A DNA stretch of 64,000 nt from Novosphingobium sp. EMRT-2 (GCF_005145025.1 NZ_CP039697.1:693198-757197); one strand, 5' to 3'; counted from the stretch's first letter, positions 50,582-60,554 are shown. Notes: generated by a model from the letters alone, not told the origin. Program-made: numbers and translations.

Positions 50582-52894
50582 TCAGGCCGCTCGGTTGCGC
50601 TTTTCCGCGTCCTCGTCTTTCGCTTCGACCGACCCGCCATCGCTTCCACCCTGCTGCGCGGCAGGACGGGTTCCCTCTCCGATGCCGTCGGGATCGATCG
50701 CCTGGGATATGAGGAAGCCCTGGATCTCGGTGCATCCCTTGTCGCGCAGCGCCTGAAGCTGTGCGTCGGTCTCGACGCCTTCCGCCGTGGTGTCCATGCC
50801 CAGGCTGCCCGCCAGCCCGGTGATGGCCTGGATAATGGCGCGCGATTCGGCGTTGTGATCGAGCGATTCCACGAAGCACCGGTCGATTTTGATCTTGTCG
50901 AAGGGAAAGCTGCGCAGATAGTTGAGCGAGGAATAGCCCGTTCCGAAATCGTCGAGCGCGATGCGCACTCCGATCTCGCGCAGCTTGTAAAGCGTCGACA
51001 CGTTGGCTTCGCTGTCCTGCATCAGCACGGTTTCGGTGATTTCAAGCTCCAGCCGGCCGGCGTCGATCCCCGCGCTGGCCAGTGCGTTGACCACGGTGGG
51101 GATCAGGTTCGCGCTGCGCATCTGCGCGGGCGAAAGATTGACCGAGATGCGCAGGTCCGCCGGCCACAGCGCGAGTTGCGCGGTCGCCTGCCGAATCACC
51201 CATTCGCCCACCTGCACGATCAGCCCGGTTTCCTCGGCCAGCGGGATGAAGGCGTTGGGCATGATCAGCCCGCGCGTGGGATGCTGCCAGCGGATCAGCG
51301 CTTCGTAGCCCACCACATCGCCCGACGAGATGTTGACGAGCGGCTGGTAGTGCAGCGTGAACTCGTTGCGCACCAGCGCCGCGCGCAGGTCCATTTCCAG
51401 ATCGCGCCGTTCGCGCGCCGCTTCGTCCATGCCGATCTGGAAATGGGCAAAGCGGTTCCGCCCGTTGGTCTTCGCGCTGTACAGCGCCAGATCGGCGCGC
51501 TTCATCACTTCGGTGGGGTCGCTGTCCGCGATGGTGGCGAAGGCAATGCCGATGCTGGTCGACGTCATCACCTGCATCCCGTCGAGGATGAACGGCTGGT
51601 CGACCGCATCGATGATCCGTGCGGCACACGCTTCCACCTCTTCGGGCGATTTCACCCGCTCGATCAGAACCGCGAATTCGTCGCCTCCAAGGCGGGCCAC
51701 CATGGCCTTTTCCTGCACGCAGGCCTCGATGCGGCGTGCGACTTCGCAGAGCAGGCGATCGCCGATGGGATGCCCCAGCGTGTCATTGACCGATTTGAAC
51801 TGATCGAGATCAAGGCACAGGACGGCCGTCAATTCCTCTTCGTGCAGGCGCTTGACCGCGCGGCCCAACGTCTCGTTGAACAGGAAGCGGTTGGCGAGGT
51901 CAGTCAGGCCGCAATAGTGCGCCATGTAGCTGACCCGTGCTTCCGCCCGCATTTCCGCCGTCACGTCGGAGGCGACGCCCTGCATGCGGCCGCCGGCGCG
52001 TGGCTGGGCGGAAAGCCGCCACCAGCACGTTTCGCCGCCCACGGTGATCTGCACGGTAAGGTCGCGGAAAGCCTGCCGTTTCCGGAGCATCTCGGCGAGA
52101 CGCTCGTACTCGTGGCCTGCTTCGAACAGCGACAGCAGCGCATGCCCCTCAAGCGCTTCCCGGTCGCGTCCGCTTGCTTCGACGAAACGATCGGTGGGGG
52201 CCACGATCAGCCCCTCCCGGTCGATCGACCACAGCCAATCCGCGCTTTGCGCCTCGTAATCCTTGAGCAGGAGTTGCACGGTCTCCGCGCTTTCCCGGAG
52301 CGCCTGCTCGCGCGCGACTTTTTCAGCGAAGACCTTTTCGTTGCCCTTGATCGAGCGGGAGAGGACGGCGGCGTAGCACAGGATCAGCAGCGTGCCCGTT
52401 GTCGCCAGGGGATTGCCGGACAGCAGCCATCCGGCGATCGAGCCGATCGTCAGCGGGATCATATAGGAAAAGGCGGCGCGCGGAAGCGGGCCATAGCTGA
52501 TGACAGCGGCGCCCATCATGCCGCCGGTGAGCATGGCCAGCAGCGTGAACACGCCAGGCGTGGCGTCGAGGCCGCCGATCGCCATGGAAATGCCCCAGGC
52601 AATGCCGTTAAGAGTGGCAAGAAGCTCTATGAAGCGGCCGTCCCTTGACGGAGACAGGTCCTCGTAATCGTTCTTGGCCAGACGGCGCGCGTGCAGAATG
52701 CGGACGAGGCCTTGCCCAAGGACCAGCAAGGTCCAGAACGCGATGGCCGCGTGCGACACGGAAGACCACAGGACGGTCGCGACGATGATTGCGTTGATGA
52801 TACCGCCGATGACGGCCGTCCGCGCCAGCTTCAGGCTGGCTTCGACCTGCGCCTTGCGTAGAGCCTGTCCGTCCGTCGTATCCACCAAGCTCAT
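50582..52894 (-). CDS. Membrane-bound GGDEF-EAL protein (c-di-GMP turnover)
   Basis: 770 residues: about six N-terminal transmembrane helices (residues ~25-185), a PAS-like domain (SADWLWSIDREGLIVAPTD), then GGDEF and EAL domains. The cyclase motif is intact (RLGGDEFAVL), and so are the phosphodiesterase motifs EALIRW, NLSPAQMR, ELEITETVLM and DDFGTGYSSLNYL. Either or both activities are possible. An Asp/Glu/Lys-rich tail ends the protein. It is monocistronic: the neighbours converge (DsbA-like) or diverge (beta-helix protein). The 267-base upstream gap, which contains no other recognised element, should hold its promoter. Confidence 0.92.
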   Translation of the reverse strand: MSLVDTTDGQALRKAQVEASLKLARTAVIGGIINAIIVATVLWSSVSHAAIAFWTLLVLGQGLVRILHARRLAKNDYEDLSPSRDGRFIELLATLNGIAWGISMAIGGLDATPGVFTLLAMLTGGMMGAAVISYGPLPRAAFSYMIPLTIGSIAGWLLSGNPLATTGTLLILCYAAVLSRSIKGNEKVFAEKVAREQALRESAETVQLLLKDYEAQSADWLWSIDREGLIVAPTDRFVEASGRDREALEGHALLSLFEAGHEYERLAEMLRKRQAFRDLTVQITVGGETCWWRLSAQPRAGGRMQGVASDVTAEMRAEARVSYMAHYCGLTDLANRFLFNETLGRAVKRLHEEELTAVLCLDLDQFKSVNDTLGHPIGDRLLCEVARRIEACVQEKAMVARLGGDEFAVLIERVKSPEEVEACAARIIDAVDQPFILDGMQVMTSTSIGIAFATIADSDPTEVMKRADLALYSAKTNGRNRFAHFQIGMDEAARERRDLEMDLRAALVRNEFTLHYQPLVNISSGDVVGYEALIRWQHPTRGLIMPNAFIPLAEETGLIVQVGEWVIRQATAQLALWPADLRISVNLSPAQMRSANLIPTVVNALASAGIDAGRLELEITETVLMQDSEANVSTLYKLREIGVRIALDDFGTGYSSLNYLRSFPFDKIKIDRCFVESLDHNAESRAIIQAITGLAGSLGMDTTAEGVETDAQLQALRDKGCTEIQGFLISQAIDPDGIGEGTRPAAQQGGSDGGSVEAKDEDAEKRNRAA

Positions 52895-53161
52895 CTGCGG
52901 TCCATCACCTGCGGCAGGGCAGCGCTTCTCGCGGCGTGGCGAATCTTCACCGTGCCTGGCGCTGCTTCGGAGGGGAAGGTTTATTGGTCACAATCGTTAA
53001 GTTCGGTTGAATTTGCAGACGCGGATTCCACCGATCCGGAGCATGTTCGGATGCCTGCGTCCGGCCCTGAAGGTATGCCATTGACTGGCCGTATCGATAC
53101 TTCGCCTTAACGCCCTTTCGTCTAGGGCGGTGTTCCGTTCGCGTGAAACAGGGAGCAGCCG

Positions 53162-54640
53162 GTGCGCGTGCCTGCAAGGGTTAAACTGCTGACGATGCTG
53201 GCCCTGCCGGTGCTGGCGCTGCCCTTGCTGTCCGGTGCGGGGGCGGGAGCCGGGCAAAGCCTGCGCTATGCCGACGTTTCCATGCCGGAGACGCTGGCCG
53301 GCGCGCAGGATGCGCCTCCACCGCCGTCGGCGGCAACGCTGCCACCCGACCAGGCCGACCGCGCCTATCCATTCTATATGCCGATGGATGGCTTGCGCCG
53401 CCCCGCCGTCCGGCTGCTGGTGAAATGCGATGCCTCGCGCGCCGCCGGCCGTGAAGTCTATGCCGGACGGAGCGTTGACGATTTCGGCGGGCGCATCGAA
53501 GGGGGCTACGAACTCGTTTACGAAGCGCTAGATGGCGCTGGGCAACCGTGCGTCTATCCGTTCGCGCCGCTGGTGCCGCAGGTCGCGGGCGATCTGCGCG
53601 GAACTCAATATATCCTGCGCTCGTCGATCCCTGGTCGCCGTGTCACCTTCCGGTCGGGGAACGAGTGGGCGTCCGTCGGCCTGCACCTCTACGACATTGG
53701 CCAGCAGCGGCTGCATTTCGAAATGCGCGATGTCGAACTGGACTTCCCCGGCGCGATCCAGCCGATCGGCGCGGTCTATCTCGAAGCCTTCGACGGGCAT
53801 CGGCCGGGCCTGTTCACCGCTGTTATCCGGCGCTCGAAGATCTACGGCGGCAAAAACGCGATCTTCGTCCCCAGCGGCCAGACCATGCTCTATGTCGAGG
53901 ACAGCGAGATTGCCGGCAACGTCGGCACCAACAGCGATCAGGAACACAGTACCTATATCAACGGTACGCTGGTTTCGCATTTCGTCCGTTCGAGCTGGCA
54001 GGGCCAGCGCGCGTGGCAGAACCTCGCCAGCGGCCACCAGATCAAGGACAAGGCCTATCTGCGCATCTACGAGAACGTAACGGTATCGAACCGACCCGTC
54101 GGTTCCACGCCGTCGGCCATGCCGCTGCTGGATGTCAGCGCCTTTGGCTTCACGTGGTCGAACGGGCTGCGGCTGAACCGGATCGCGCCGGCGCAGGCGC
54201 CGCGCGAAGGACTCGTCGATCTGCGTACCGAACTGCGGTATGGCGCGCCGGAGAATTACCCGTGGAGCCTGCTGGCCGATCCCGCATGGCGGATGCCGGC
54301 TACGAAAGCGGCTGTCGTCGGACAGGCGCTGGACAAGGTCTATCTGTCGATTTTTCTCAACACCACGGTCCAGAGCTTCCGGACGGAGCCTTATGCGATC
54401 GCGCTGCGCCCGCAAGGAACGCATCTCGCGCCCGATGGCGTGGCGATGGAAGGCAACAGCCAGACGACGCTGGCGCAGCAGCGCATGGTCTCCATGGCGT
54501 TCAACACCAGGGGAACGCTGGCGCAGGTCTATGCGCCGCAGGGCTGGACGTTGGTCGATCCGGCACTACCGCCCCAAGCGCGATGGGTCACGGACCGCGA
54601 CGCGTTCATCCGTCACGCACTGGGACTGATCGGGCGCTGA
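53162..54640 (+). CDS. Secreted protein with predicted right-handed beta-helix, function unknown
   Basis: 492 residues with an N-terminal signal peptide (LLTMLALPVLALPLLSGAGA, residues ~9-28) and a proline-rich linker (DAPPPPSAATLPPD). The central region (~150-350) is full of short hydrophobic strands with repeated turns, such as LHFEMRDVELDF, AVIRRSKIYGGKNAIFVPSG and MLYVEDSEIAGNVGTNSDQE, the pattern of pectate-lyase-like beta-helix proteins. No catalytic set is recognised. The start GTG 53162 has CAGGGAGCAG upstream. It is divergent from the GGDEF/EAL gene, so a surface polysaccharide or adhesion role under c-di-GMP control is a guess only. Confidence 0.6.
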   Translation: MRVPARVKLLTMLALPVLALPLLSGAGAGAGQSLRYADVSMPETLAGAQDAPPPPSAATLPPDQADRAYPFYMPMDGLRRPAVRLLVKCDASRAAGREVYAGRSVDDFGGRIEGGYELVYEALDGAGQPCVYPFAPLVPQVAGDLRGTQYILRSSIPGRRVTFRSGNEWASVGLHLYDIGQQRLHFEMRDVELDFPGAIQPIGAVYLEAFDGHRPGLFTAVIRRSKIYGGKNAIFVPSGQTMLYVEDSEIAGNVGTNSDQEHSTYINGTLVSHFVRSSWQGQRAWQNLASGHQIKDKAYLRIYENVTVSNRPVGSTPSAMPLLDVSAFGFTWSNGLRLNRIAPAQAPREGLVDLRTELRYGAPENYPWSLLADPAWRMPATKAAVVGQALDKVYLSIFLNTTVQSFRTEPYAIALRPQGTHLAPDGVAMEGNSQTTLAQQRMVSMAFNTRGTLAQVYAPQGWTLVDPALPPQARWVTDRDAFIRHALGLIGR

Positions 54641-54668
54641 CGGCGGGTATCCGGGCCGCCCGTCGGGG

Positions 54669-55535
54669 TCAGGCCGGTCCGCGATAGCCGGCGAGACGGA
54701 GCGCGCCATCGAGGGAATCGCCGAGCGGATCGCTCAGGCGTTCGACGGTGCGGGAACGCAGCCAGGGCTTCATGCGGGGGGCGAGTCCGCCCACCAGCGT
54801 GCAGCGCGTGGCACCTCGCTCGAAGATCGTCTCGATGAAGCGCTCGATATGCGCGGCCGCGTCTTCCACGATCGAGCGGGCGATGGCGTCGTCCGCTTCG
54901 GCATAGTCCATCACCAGCGGGGCGAAGGCGCCATAGTCGCGTGGCGTGGCCTGATCCATCCACGCGATCGCCTGCGCGGTATCGTGGTTGAAGCGCTCGG
55001 TCACGGCGGCGCTCAGCGGCGTGCGGCGGGTGCGCCCGTCGAGCGCGCGCAGGGCATGGCGCATGGCGGAGAGGCCCAGCGCCGCGCCGCTGCCTTCGTC
55101 GGAAATGGGAAAGCCGTAGCCGCCGATGGTGAAATCCTCGCCGTGAACGCGCAACTGGGCGGCGCTGCCGGTGCCGATGATCAGGATCGCGCCGTCTTCG
55201 CCGCCGTGCGCGCCAAGGTTGGCGATCTGCGCGTCGGTGGCATAGGCGACCGAGGCGAAGCCGAAATCCAGCGCGCCAAGCGCTTCGCGCACGCCGGGGC
55301 GCGTGATGCCGGCAATGCCCATGCCGGCGCGGATCTGCGCGCGCTGCGATGCGGACAGGCCGGCCTGCGCCACCGCCTGGTCGGCAGTATCCTTCAAGGT
55401 TTCATAGAGCGCGTCGATGCCGATGCGCGCGTTGGCGGTGCCCGAACGGCCTTCGCCGATGGTGGCGCCGGCCGCGTCGATCAGGCGCGCGCGGCAATTG
55501 CTGCCGCCGGCGTCGATGCCGAGGAAATAGGTCAT
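54669..55535 (-). CDS. N-acetylglucosamine kinase (BadF/BadG ATPase family)
   Basis: ASKHA-fold sugar kinase of about 288 residues. The phosphate-1 motif is LGIDAGGSNCRARLIDAAG near 5-23, GIAGITRPGV near 72-81, the phosphate-2 motif IIGTGSAAQL near 119-128, and GGYGFPISDEGSGAALG near 136-152. The family phosphorylates GlcNAc or glucosamine at O6 in the cytoplasm. Start 55535 (MTYFLGIDAGG) overlaps the upstream lactate dehydrogenase stop by 4 bases. It is the last gene of the minus-strand amino-sugar operon and supplies GlcNAc-6-phosphate to NagA. Confidence 0.86.
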   Translation of the reverse strand: MTYFLGIDAGGSNCRARLIDAAGATIGEGRSGTANARIGIDALYETLKDTADQAVAQAGLSASQRAQIRAGMGIAGITRPGVREALGALDFGFASVAYATDAQIANLGAHGGEDGAILIIGTGSAAQLRVHGEDFTIGGYGFPISDEGSGAALGLSAMRHALRALDGRTRRTPLSAAVTERFNHDTAQAIAWMDQATPRDYGAFAPLVMDYAEADDAIARSIVEDAAAHIERFIETIFERGATRCTLVGGLAPRMKPWLRSRTVERLSDPLGDSLDGALRLAGYRGPA

Positions 55536-57247
55536 GGCCGGTGTTCTCCAGGGGTTGCCGTTGCGGTCCAATCGCGGCCGCGCGCGGTGTGGCCGATGCC
55601 GGGGTTCAACTGGTTGCGCGGATCGATGCTGCGGTAGAAGTGTTCCAGCTCCTGCCGCGCGACGTAGAGATGGCCGACGTTGTGTTCGGCCGGGTACTGC
55701 GCCCCTCGCGCGTCGAGCAGCGCCCATAGTGCGTGTTCGAAGGCCAGCGGATCGGTGCCCTTGCGCACGATGTAGTCCTGATGGAACACCTGGCAGAAGA
55801 AGTGCCCGTAATAGAGCGCGTGAATGGTCTTGTCGGCGAGGTCCTTCGGCAGTTGTTCGCGCCATTCGCGGGTGTTGCGGGGCAGCGCGACATCGAGCGC
55901 GACGATATCCTCCACCTCCCGCCGATGCACCGCGCGATAGCGGACGGCCGCGCCCGCGGCGACGAAGCGGTGCAGGAAAGCCTTGGCGGCTTCCGCCGGC
56001 GTGCATTCGAAATGATCGCCGTCCCCGCCACCGGGGAACAGGCGGGCAAGCAGCCCGCGCGTGGCCTCCACCTGATCGCGCGAGACCTTGAGGATCAGGT
56101 GGTGCGCGAAGCGATCGCGGAAGGCGCGCATCCGTGCGGGCAGGGGATCGGGCACGAACCGGCTGGCCCACTGCATCACCCGGTCGCTCAGGCCGTTGCC
56201 GAACAGCGCATCGAACCGGCCCTTGGCGGCAAAGAGCGCGGGCAGCCGGTCCGTGCCGAGCCGCTCGATCGCGAAGAACATGTCGCGCCCATAGCGGTCG
56301 GCCACGTCGAACGCGGTGCGGTGCATATATTCCCCGGCGATAGGCGGCTGCGCGAAATCGCGCAGCATCGTCCGGCGCAGTTCGGTGAGCGGTTCGGGCG
56401 AAGCCGCGCCGATGTAGAAGGTGGCGGTATCGTCCTCGCGCGCGAACGTGTCGAGCCGGACGGCGAAGACGATTAGCTTGCCCGCGCTGCCGGCGCTTTC
56501 GAACAGGCAGCGCGGATCGGCGTTGAAGCGCGCCGGGCTGGCGCTGTCGACATCGCGTACATGCTCCGCATAGCGATGGTCGTGCGCCCGGCGGTCGAGG
56601 GCGGGATCGATGTCGGCTTCGGCGAAGGCGCCCGCATCCAGCCGGGCGAGCATCGTTTCGGGATCGTCTCCCAGCGCTATGCCGAGGTGGTTTACCAGCG
56701 CCAGCGTGCCGTCGGGCCGGACCTGCGCGTACAGCGCCAGCTCGGTATAGGCCGGCCCGCGCCGCACGAGCGACCCGCCCGAGTTGTTGCAGACGCCGCC
56801 CACGACCGAAGCGCCGAGGCAGGAGGAGCCGATCACCGAATGCGGTTCGCGCCCGTGGGGGCGCAGGGCCTGCTCCAGGCGGTGCAGCGTGGTGCCCGGC
56901 AGACACAGCACTTGCGCGCCATCGCGGATGACATGCAGCGCGGAAAGGCGGGTGGTGCTGATGATGACGAGGCCGCCGGGATAGTCCGCGCCATCGGGCG
57001 TGGAGCCGCCGGTCAGCCCGGTGTTCGAAGCCTGCATGATGATCGAGACGTCAGCCGCGACGCAGGCCTGCGCCACCTTCCACAGCTCGACCAGGCTGCC
57101 CGGCCGCACCACGGCAAGCGCCGGCCCGTTGCCGGTGCGATAGCCCTGGCGGTAGCGCGCGGTCGCGCGGGCCGACGTCAGCACATGGCGCCGCCCCACC
57201 GCATCGCGCAGCCGCTCCAGCAATTCCGTATCGCGTTTTCCGGTCAT
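55532..57247 (-). CDS. dld: D-lactate dehydrogenase, quinone-dependent (Dld type)
   Basis: FAD-dependent, peripherally membrane-bound D-lactate dehydrogenase of 571 residues, the same size as E. coli Dld. The FAD domain contains IMQASNTGLTGGSTPDGAD near 69-87 and SSCLGASVVGGVCNNSGGSL near 140-159. The C-terminal membrane domain has IHALYYGHFFCQVFHQDYIV and YPAEHNVGHLY. It feeds electrons from D-lactate to the quinone pool. Inside an amino-sugar operon it fits oxidation of the D-lactate released when the lactyl ether of MurNAc is cleaved, although no clear MurQ etherase is in the window. It starts 17 bases after the GH84 stop. Confidence 0.88.
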   Translation of the reverse strand: MTGKRDTELLERLRDAVGRRHVLTSARATARYRQGYRTGNGPALAVVRPGSLVELWKVAQACVAADVSIIMQASNTGLTGGSTPDGADYPGGLVIISTTRLSALHVIRDGAQVLCLPGTTLHRLEQALRPHGREPHSVIGSSCLGASVVGGVCNNSGGSLVRRGPAYTELALYAQVRPDGTLALVNHLGIALGDDPETMLARLDAGAFAEADIDPALDRRAHDHRYAEHVRDVDSASPARFNADPRCLFESAGSAGKLIVFAVRLDTFAREDDTATFYIGAASPEPLTELRRTMLRDFAQPPIAGEYMHRTAFDVADRYGRDMFFAIERLGTDRLPALFAAKGRFDALFGNGLSDRVMQWASRFVPDPLPARMRAFRDRFAHHLILKVSRDQVEATRGLLARLFPGGGDGDHFECTPAEAAKAFLHRFVAAGAAVRYRAVHRREVEDIVALDVALPRNTREWREQLPKDLADKTIHALYYGHFFCQVFHQDYIVRKGTDPLAFEHALWALLDARGAQYPAEHNVGHLYVARQELEHFYRSIDPRNQLNPGIGHTARGRDWTATATPGEHRP

Positions 57248-57264
57248 GGCGCCGTGATCTGGCC

Positions 57265-58329
57265 CTATTGTGTCTGGACTTCGTCGTCGGTCATCAGGTC
57301 GTCGCCGTCCAGCCAGCGAAGAATCTCGCGCGCGGCGGGATGGTCGATCGACGCATAGCGCGCCCGCAGGCGCTCGCCGCGCGATCCCAGCCGTTCATGG
57401 CCAACGTCCTGAAACGCCGGAAGATCCTGCTGGAGCATCTGCGCGAACTGCGCACCCAGCACCTGCCGCGCGGCCTCGCCAAACGCAGCGCCATAGGCAT
57501 AGGCTTCGCCCTGCCGGTAAACCGCGGCCAGCGTCAGGGCGGGAATGCAGCCGAGATGCGCCTGGATCGCGGGATTGATCGCGTGGCCCGAAACGTGCGG
57601 GGCGATAGCGGCGGAGCGGCCGGTGAACGCGCGCAGATGGAGAAAGCGTGACATGCGCGCCCCGTCGTTGACCGGATAGTTGTCCCACAAGCAGACCGGC
57701 CGCCCCAGTTGACGCGCCACGCGTTTCACATGAGCGTGATCGACCGCCCGCGAGCAGACCTCCTCGCCGGTCCAGTAAACGCGGACCGCCGGATCGAGCC
57801 GCCGTCCCAGTTCAGCGAGATAGCCGGCCGGCCGGTCGCCGAACACCAGATCGAGCACCGGGTCGTCCGAATAGTAGGTGGGGCAGGTATAGACCCGCGT
57901 CGCCCGCGTCAGGCCCGCGCAGAAGTTGACCACCTCCGCCTGCCGCGCGGCAAGGTCCGGCATGTCGCCGCGCAGGTCGTCGAACAGAATGGCAAGGTCG
58001 TCGATGCCGATGGCGTCGAGATCCGCCACCCGCCGGGCGAGCGCGGCGCGGGCCTCGTCGTCGAACGGGTGCGTGGAGCCGATCGGCGTCAGCGCGATGC
58101 CGAACCGCATGCCCGCCGCCCGCACTCGGGTCGAGAGGCGACCGAGCATTGCGGTCTGTTCGGGATCGTGGCGCTCGCGCCAGGCGCGGCGCAATGCGCG
58201 GTCGGCCTTGGGGCCGTAATGGTAGAAGCCATAGCCCGCCGCCGCGAGCGTCTGCACGACATGGCCACGCTCCGCCTCGGTCCAGATGCGCCCGAAGCGG
58301 CCTTCGATCAGGCCCAGTTCGGGCATCAT
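57265..58329 (-). CDS. GH84-type beta-N-acetylglucosaminidase
   Basis: Glycosidase catalytic domain of about 354 residues of the GH84 (hyaluronidase/O-GlcNAcase) type. It begins LGLIEGRFGRIWTEAER. The paired catalytic acids are Asp117-Asp118 (ILFDDLRGD), and VYWTGEEVCSR and LWDNYPVNDGARM are typical substrate-loop motifs. GH84 enzymes use substrate-assisted catalysis on beta-linked GlcNAc. No signal peptide is seen, so a cytoplasmic role on imported oligosaccharides or muropeptides is likely. ATG 58329 overlaps the nagA stop (ATGA); a longer upstream frame lies inside nagA. Confidence 0.84.
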   Translation of the reverse strand: MMPELGLIEGRFGRIWTEAERGHVVQTLAAAGYGFYHYGPKADRALRRAWRERHDPEQTAMLGRLSTRVRAAGMRFGIALTPIGSTHPFDDEARAALARRVADLDAIGIDDLAILFDDLRGDMPDLAARQAEVVNFCAGLTRATRVYTCPTYYSDDPVLDLVFGDRPAGYLAELGRRLDPAVRVYWTGEEVCSRAVDHAHVKRVARQLGRPVCLWDNYPVNDGARMSRFLHLRAFTGRSAAIAPHVSGHAINPAIQAHLGCIPALTLAAVYRQGEAYAYGAAFGEAARQVLGAQFAQMLQQDLPAFQDVGHERLGSRGERLRARYASIDHPAAREILRWLDGDDLMTDDEVQTQ

Positions 58330-59477
58330 GCGCGGTGATCCGCGCGCGCGCCGGCGATCCAGGTGGCGGTGACAGCGCGCGTTTCGTCCAGATGGACGAG
58401 ATCGGCGCGCAAGCCGGGCGCGATGGAGCCGGTTTCGTGGTCGAGCCGCAGGAATCGCGCGGGATTGCCGCTCGCCATGCACGATGCGGTCACGATGTCG
58501 CAGCCGAGCAGGTCCATCGCGTTGCACAGCGCCTGCACCATGGTCAGCGCCGATCCCGCGAGCGTGCCGTCCGGCCCCCGGCAGGTGCCGTCGACCACCG
58601 CGATGTCCTGGCCCATCAGCGTGAACCGGTCTTGCGTGCCGCCGACCGGGGGCATCGCGTCGGTCACCAGCATCGCCCCTTCGATCCCCCGCGCGCGCAG
58701 CGCCACGCGCAATGCGGCGGGATGGACATGGAGCCCGTCCACAATCAGCCCGAAATGGCTGGCGTGATCTTCCAGCGCCGCGCCGACCATGCCCGGTTCG
58801 CGGCTGAGCAACGGCGTCATGGCGTTGAACAGATGGGTAAAGCCCGCCAGTCCTTCCTCCAGCGCGGCGCGGGTCTGGTCGTAGTCCGCAAGGCTGTGCC
58901 CCGCGCAGACCAGCACGCCCGCATCGCTCAGCGCCCGCACGGTTCCCGCCGGCGCGAGTTCGGGCGCCAGCGTCACCACGCGCCGTCCCAGGGTGGGCTG
59001 CGCCAGCCGCGCGATGACGTCCGCATCGACCGCTGTGAAGCGCGCCTTGTCGTGGATGCCCTTCTTCGCGGGGTTGAGATGCGGGCCTTCGATGTGAATG
59101 CCGAGGACTCCCGGCTCCCGGTCGGCCAGCGCCGCTTCGCCCGCCGCGATGGCCGTTCCGACCACGCCGGGATAGTCGCTGATCAGCGTCGGCAGCAGCC
59201 CGGTCGTGCCGAAGCGCCGATGGGCGGCGGCGATGGCGCGGATGCCCTCGACGGAAGGGTGATCGTTGAACAGCACGTCGCCGCCGCCGTTCACCTGCAC
59301 GTCGATGAAGCCCGGCAGCAGCCAGCCGCCGCCAAGGTCATGGCGGGCGCAGCCGGCCGGCAGGGCATCCGCTGGAGCAAGGCCGGCAATGCGGTCGCCA
59401 TCGAGCAGCAGCGCCTGCCCTTCCGCAACCGCGTCGGCCAGAACGATGTTCGCGCCGGTAAGAGCCGTCAGCGTCAT
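58326..59477 (-). CDS. nagA: N-acetylglucosamine-6-phosphate deacetylase
   Basis: Amidohydrolase of 383 residues that removes acetate from GlcNAc-6-phosphate. Motifs include LLPGFIDVQVNGGGDVLFND near 53-72 (QVNG replaces the usual metal HxH), the metal Glu in GIHIEGPHLNPAKKG near 125-139, VCAGHS near 189, GFTHLFNAMTPL near 210, and the catalytic Asp in LVTDAMPPVGG near 269. ATG 59477 overlaps the SIS-protein stop, and the 3' end overlaps the GH84 gene, so the operon is tightly coupled. It works between GlcNAc kinase and the deaminase. Confidence 0.93.
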   Translation of the reverse strand: MTLTALTGANIVLADAVAEGQALLLDGDRIAGLAPADALPAGCARHDLGGGWLLPGFIDVQVNGGGDVLFNDHPSVEGIRAIAAAHRRFGTTGLLPTLISDYPGVVGTAIAAGEAALADREPGVLGIHIEGPHLNPAKKGIHDKARFTAVDADVIARLAQPTLGRRVVTLAPELAPAGTVRALSDAGVLVCAGHSLADYDQTRAALEEGLAGFTHLFNAMTPLLSREPGMVGAALEDHASHFGLIVDGLHVHPAALRVALRARGIEGAMLVTDAMPPVGGTQDRFTLMGQDIAVVDGTCRGPDGTLAGSALTMVQALCNAMDLLGCDIVTASCMASGNPARFLRLDHETGSIAPGLRADLVHLDETRAVTATWIAGARADHRA

Positions 59478-60495
59478 AGCGTGCGCGTTACCTTGTTGAG
59501 ATGCGGAGGGCTATCGGGATTGCACCCCCGCGCCAGCGAAAGCGCGTTGGCGAGGCCATAGAAGCTCTGAATCTGCGCGATGGCGCCAAGCACGGGATGG
59601 ACCTGCGTGTCCATCGGCAGGACGAGGCTCGCGGGCGCCACGTCTTCGGGCAAGCCGGCGGCGATCACGTTAGCGCCCCGCGCCGCGAAATCCTCCAGCC
59701 GCGCGCGAAGGCCGGTCCGGGCAATATCGAGCGGGGCGAGGACCAGCACCGGATCGCCCGCGCCCACCAGCGTCATCGGGCCATGCGCCACTTCGGCGCT
59801 GCTGAAGGCCTCGGCATGAAGGTTCGATGTTTCCTTCAGCTTGAGCGCGGCTTCGCCAGCGACGGGCAGGCTGGGGCCACGGCCCAGCACGAGCATCTCG
59901 CTCGCATCCCTCAACGGCGCGACGGCGGCGGTCCAGTCGGCCGCGGCGGCCTGTTCGAGCACGCGTCCGGTCTGGGGCAGCGCTTCCAGCAGGGCCGCGT
60001 CCTGGCTCCACTCGGCGACAAGATGGGTGAGCGCGACGAGCGTGCAAAGGAAGCTCTTGGTCGCCGCCACGCTGGTTTCGGGGCCGGCGTGGACGGGAAC
60101 GACTATCTCGGCGAGGTCGGCGAGGGGGAGGCGGCATCGTTGACCACGGCGATGACCACCGCACCCCGCGCGCGCGCATCCTGCGCGGCGGCGAGAAGAT
60201 CGGGGCTGCGGCCCGATTGCGAGATGGCGATCAGCGGCACGTTGCGGAAATGGGCCGAAGTGGCATGATAGAGCGAGCCGGTTGACGGGGCGTGGCTGAC
60301 CGTCGGGATGCCGGCTTTCGTTTCCAGCAGGAACTTGGCGAAGGCGGCGGCCTGATCGGAGCTGCCGCGCGCCAGCGTCGCCGCGAAAGGCGGGGCGAGC
60401 GCACGCAGGCGCTGGCCGGCATCACGGATCAGATTGGTATTAAGCTGGAGCTGCTGCTCACACAGCACCGGCGCGGACAGCGCTTCCGCCGCCAT
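59474..60495 (-). pseudogene. SIS-domain glucosamine-6-phosphate deaminase/isomerase, one frameshift
   Basis: Two SIS domains as in the isomerase half of GlmS, without the glutaminase domain: the NagB-II/AgaS type that turns glucosamine-6-phosphate into fructose-6-phosphate and ammonia. Domain 1 (60495-60103) has LARGSSDQAAAFAKFLLE and IAISQSGRSPDLLAAAQDA. Domain 2 (60070 region to 59474) has LGRGPSLPVAGEAALKLKE and HAEAFSSAEVAHGPM. They lie in different frames; reading stops at TAG near 60103. Adding one G to GGGGG at 60124-60128 restores one continuous protein (AASPLADLAEIVVPVHAGPE across the join). A real mutation or a homopolymer consensus error are both possible. Confidence 0.85.
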
Positions 60496-60554
60496 TCGTG
60501 TTGCGCTTCGAATGGGGTCTCGTTGGTAGGGGAGTCGATGTCATGCCATATGAG

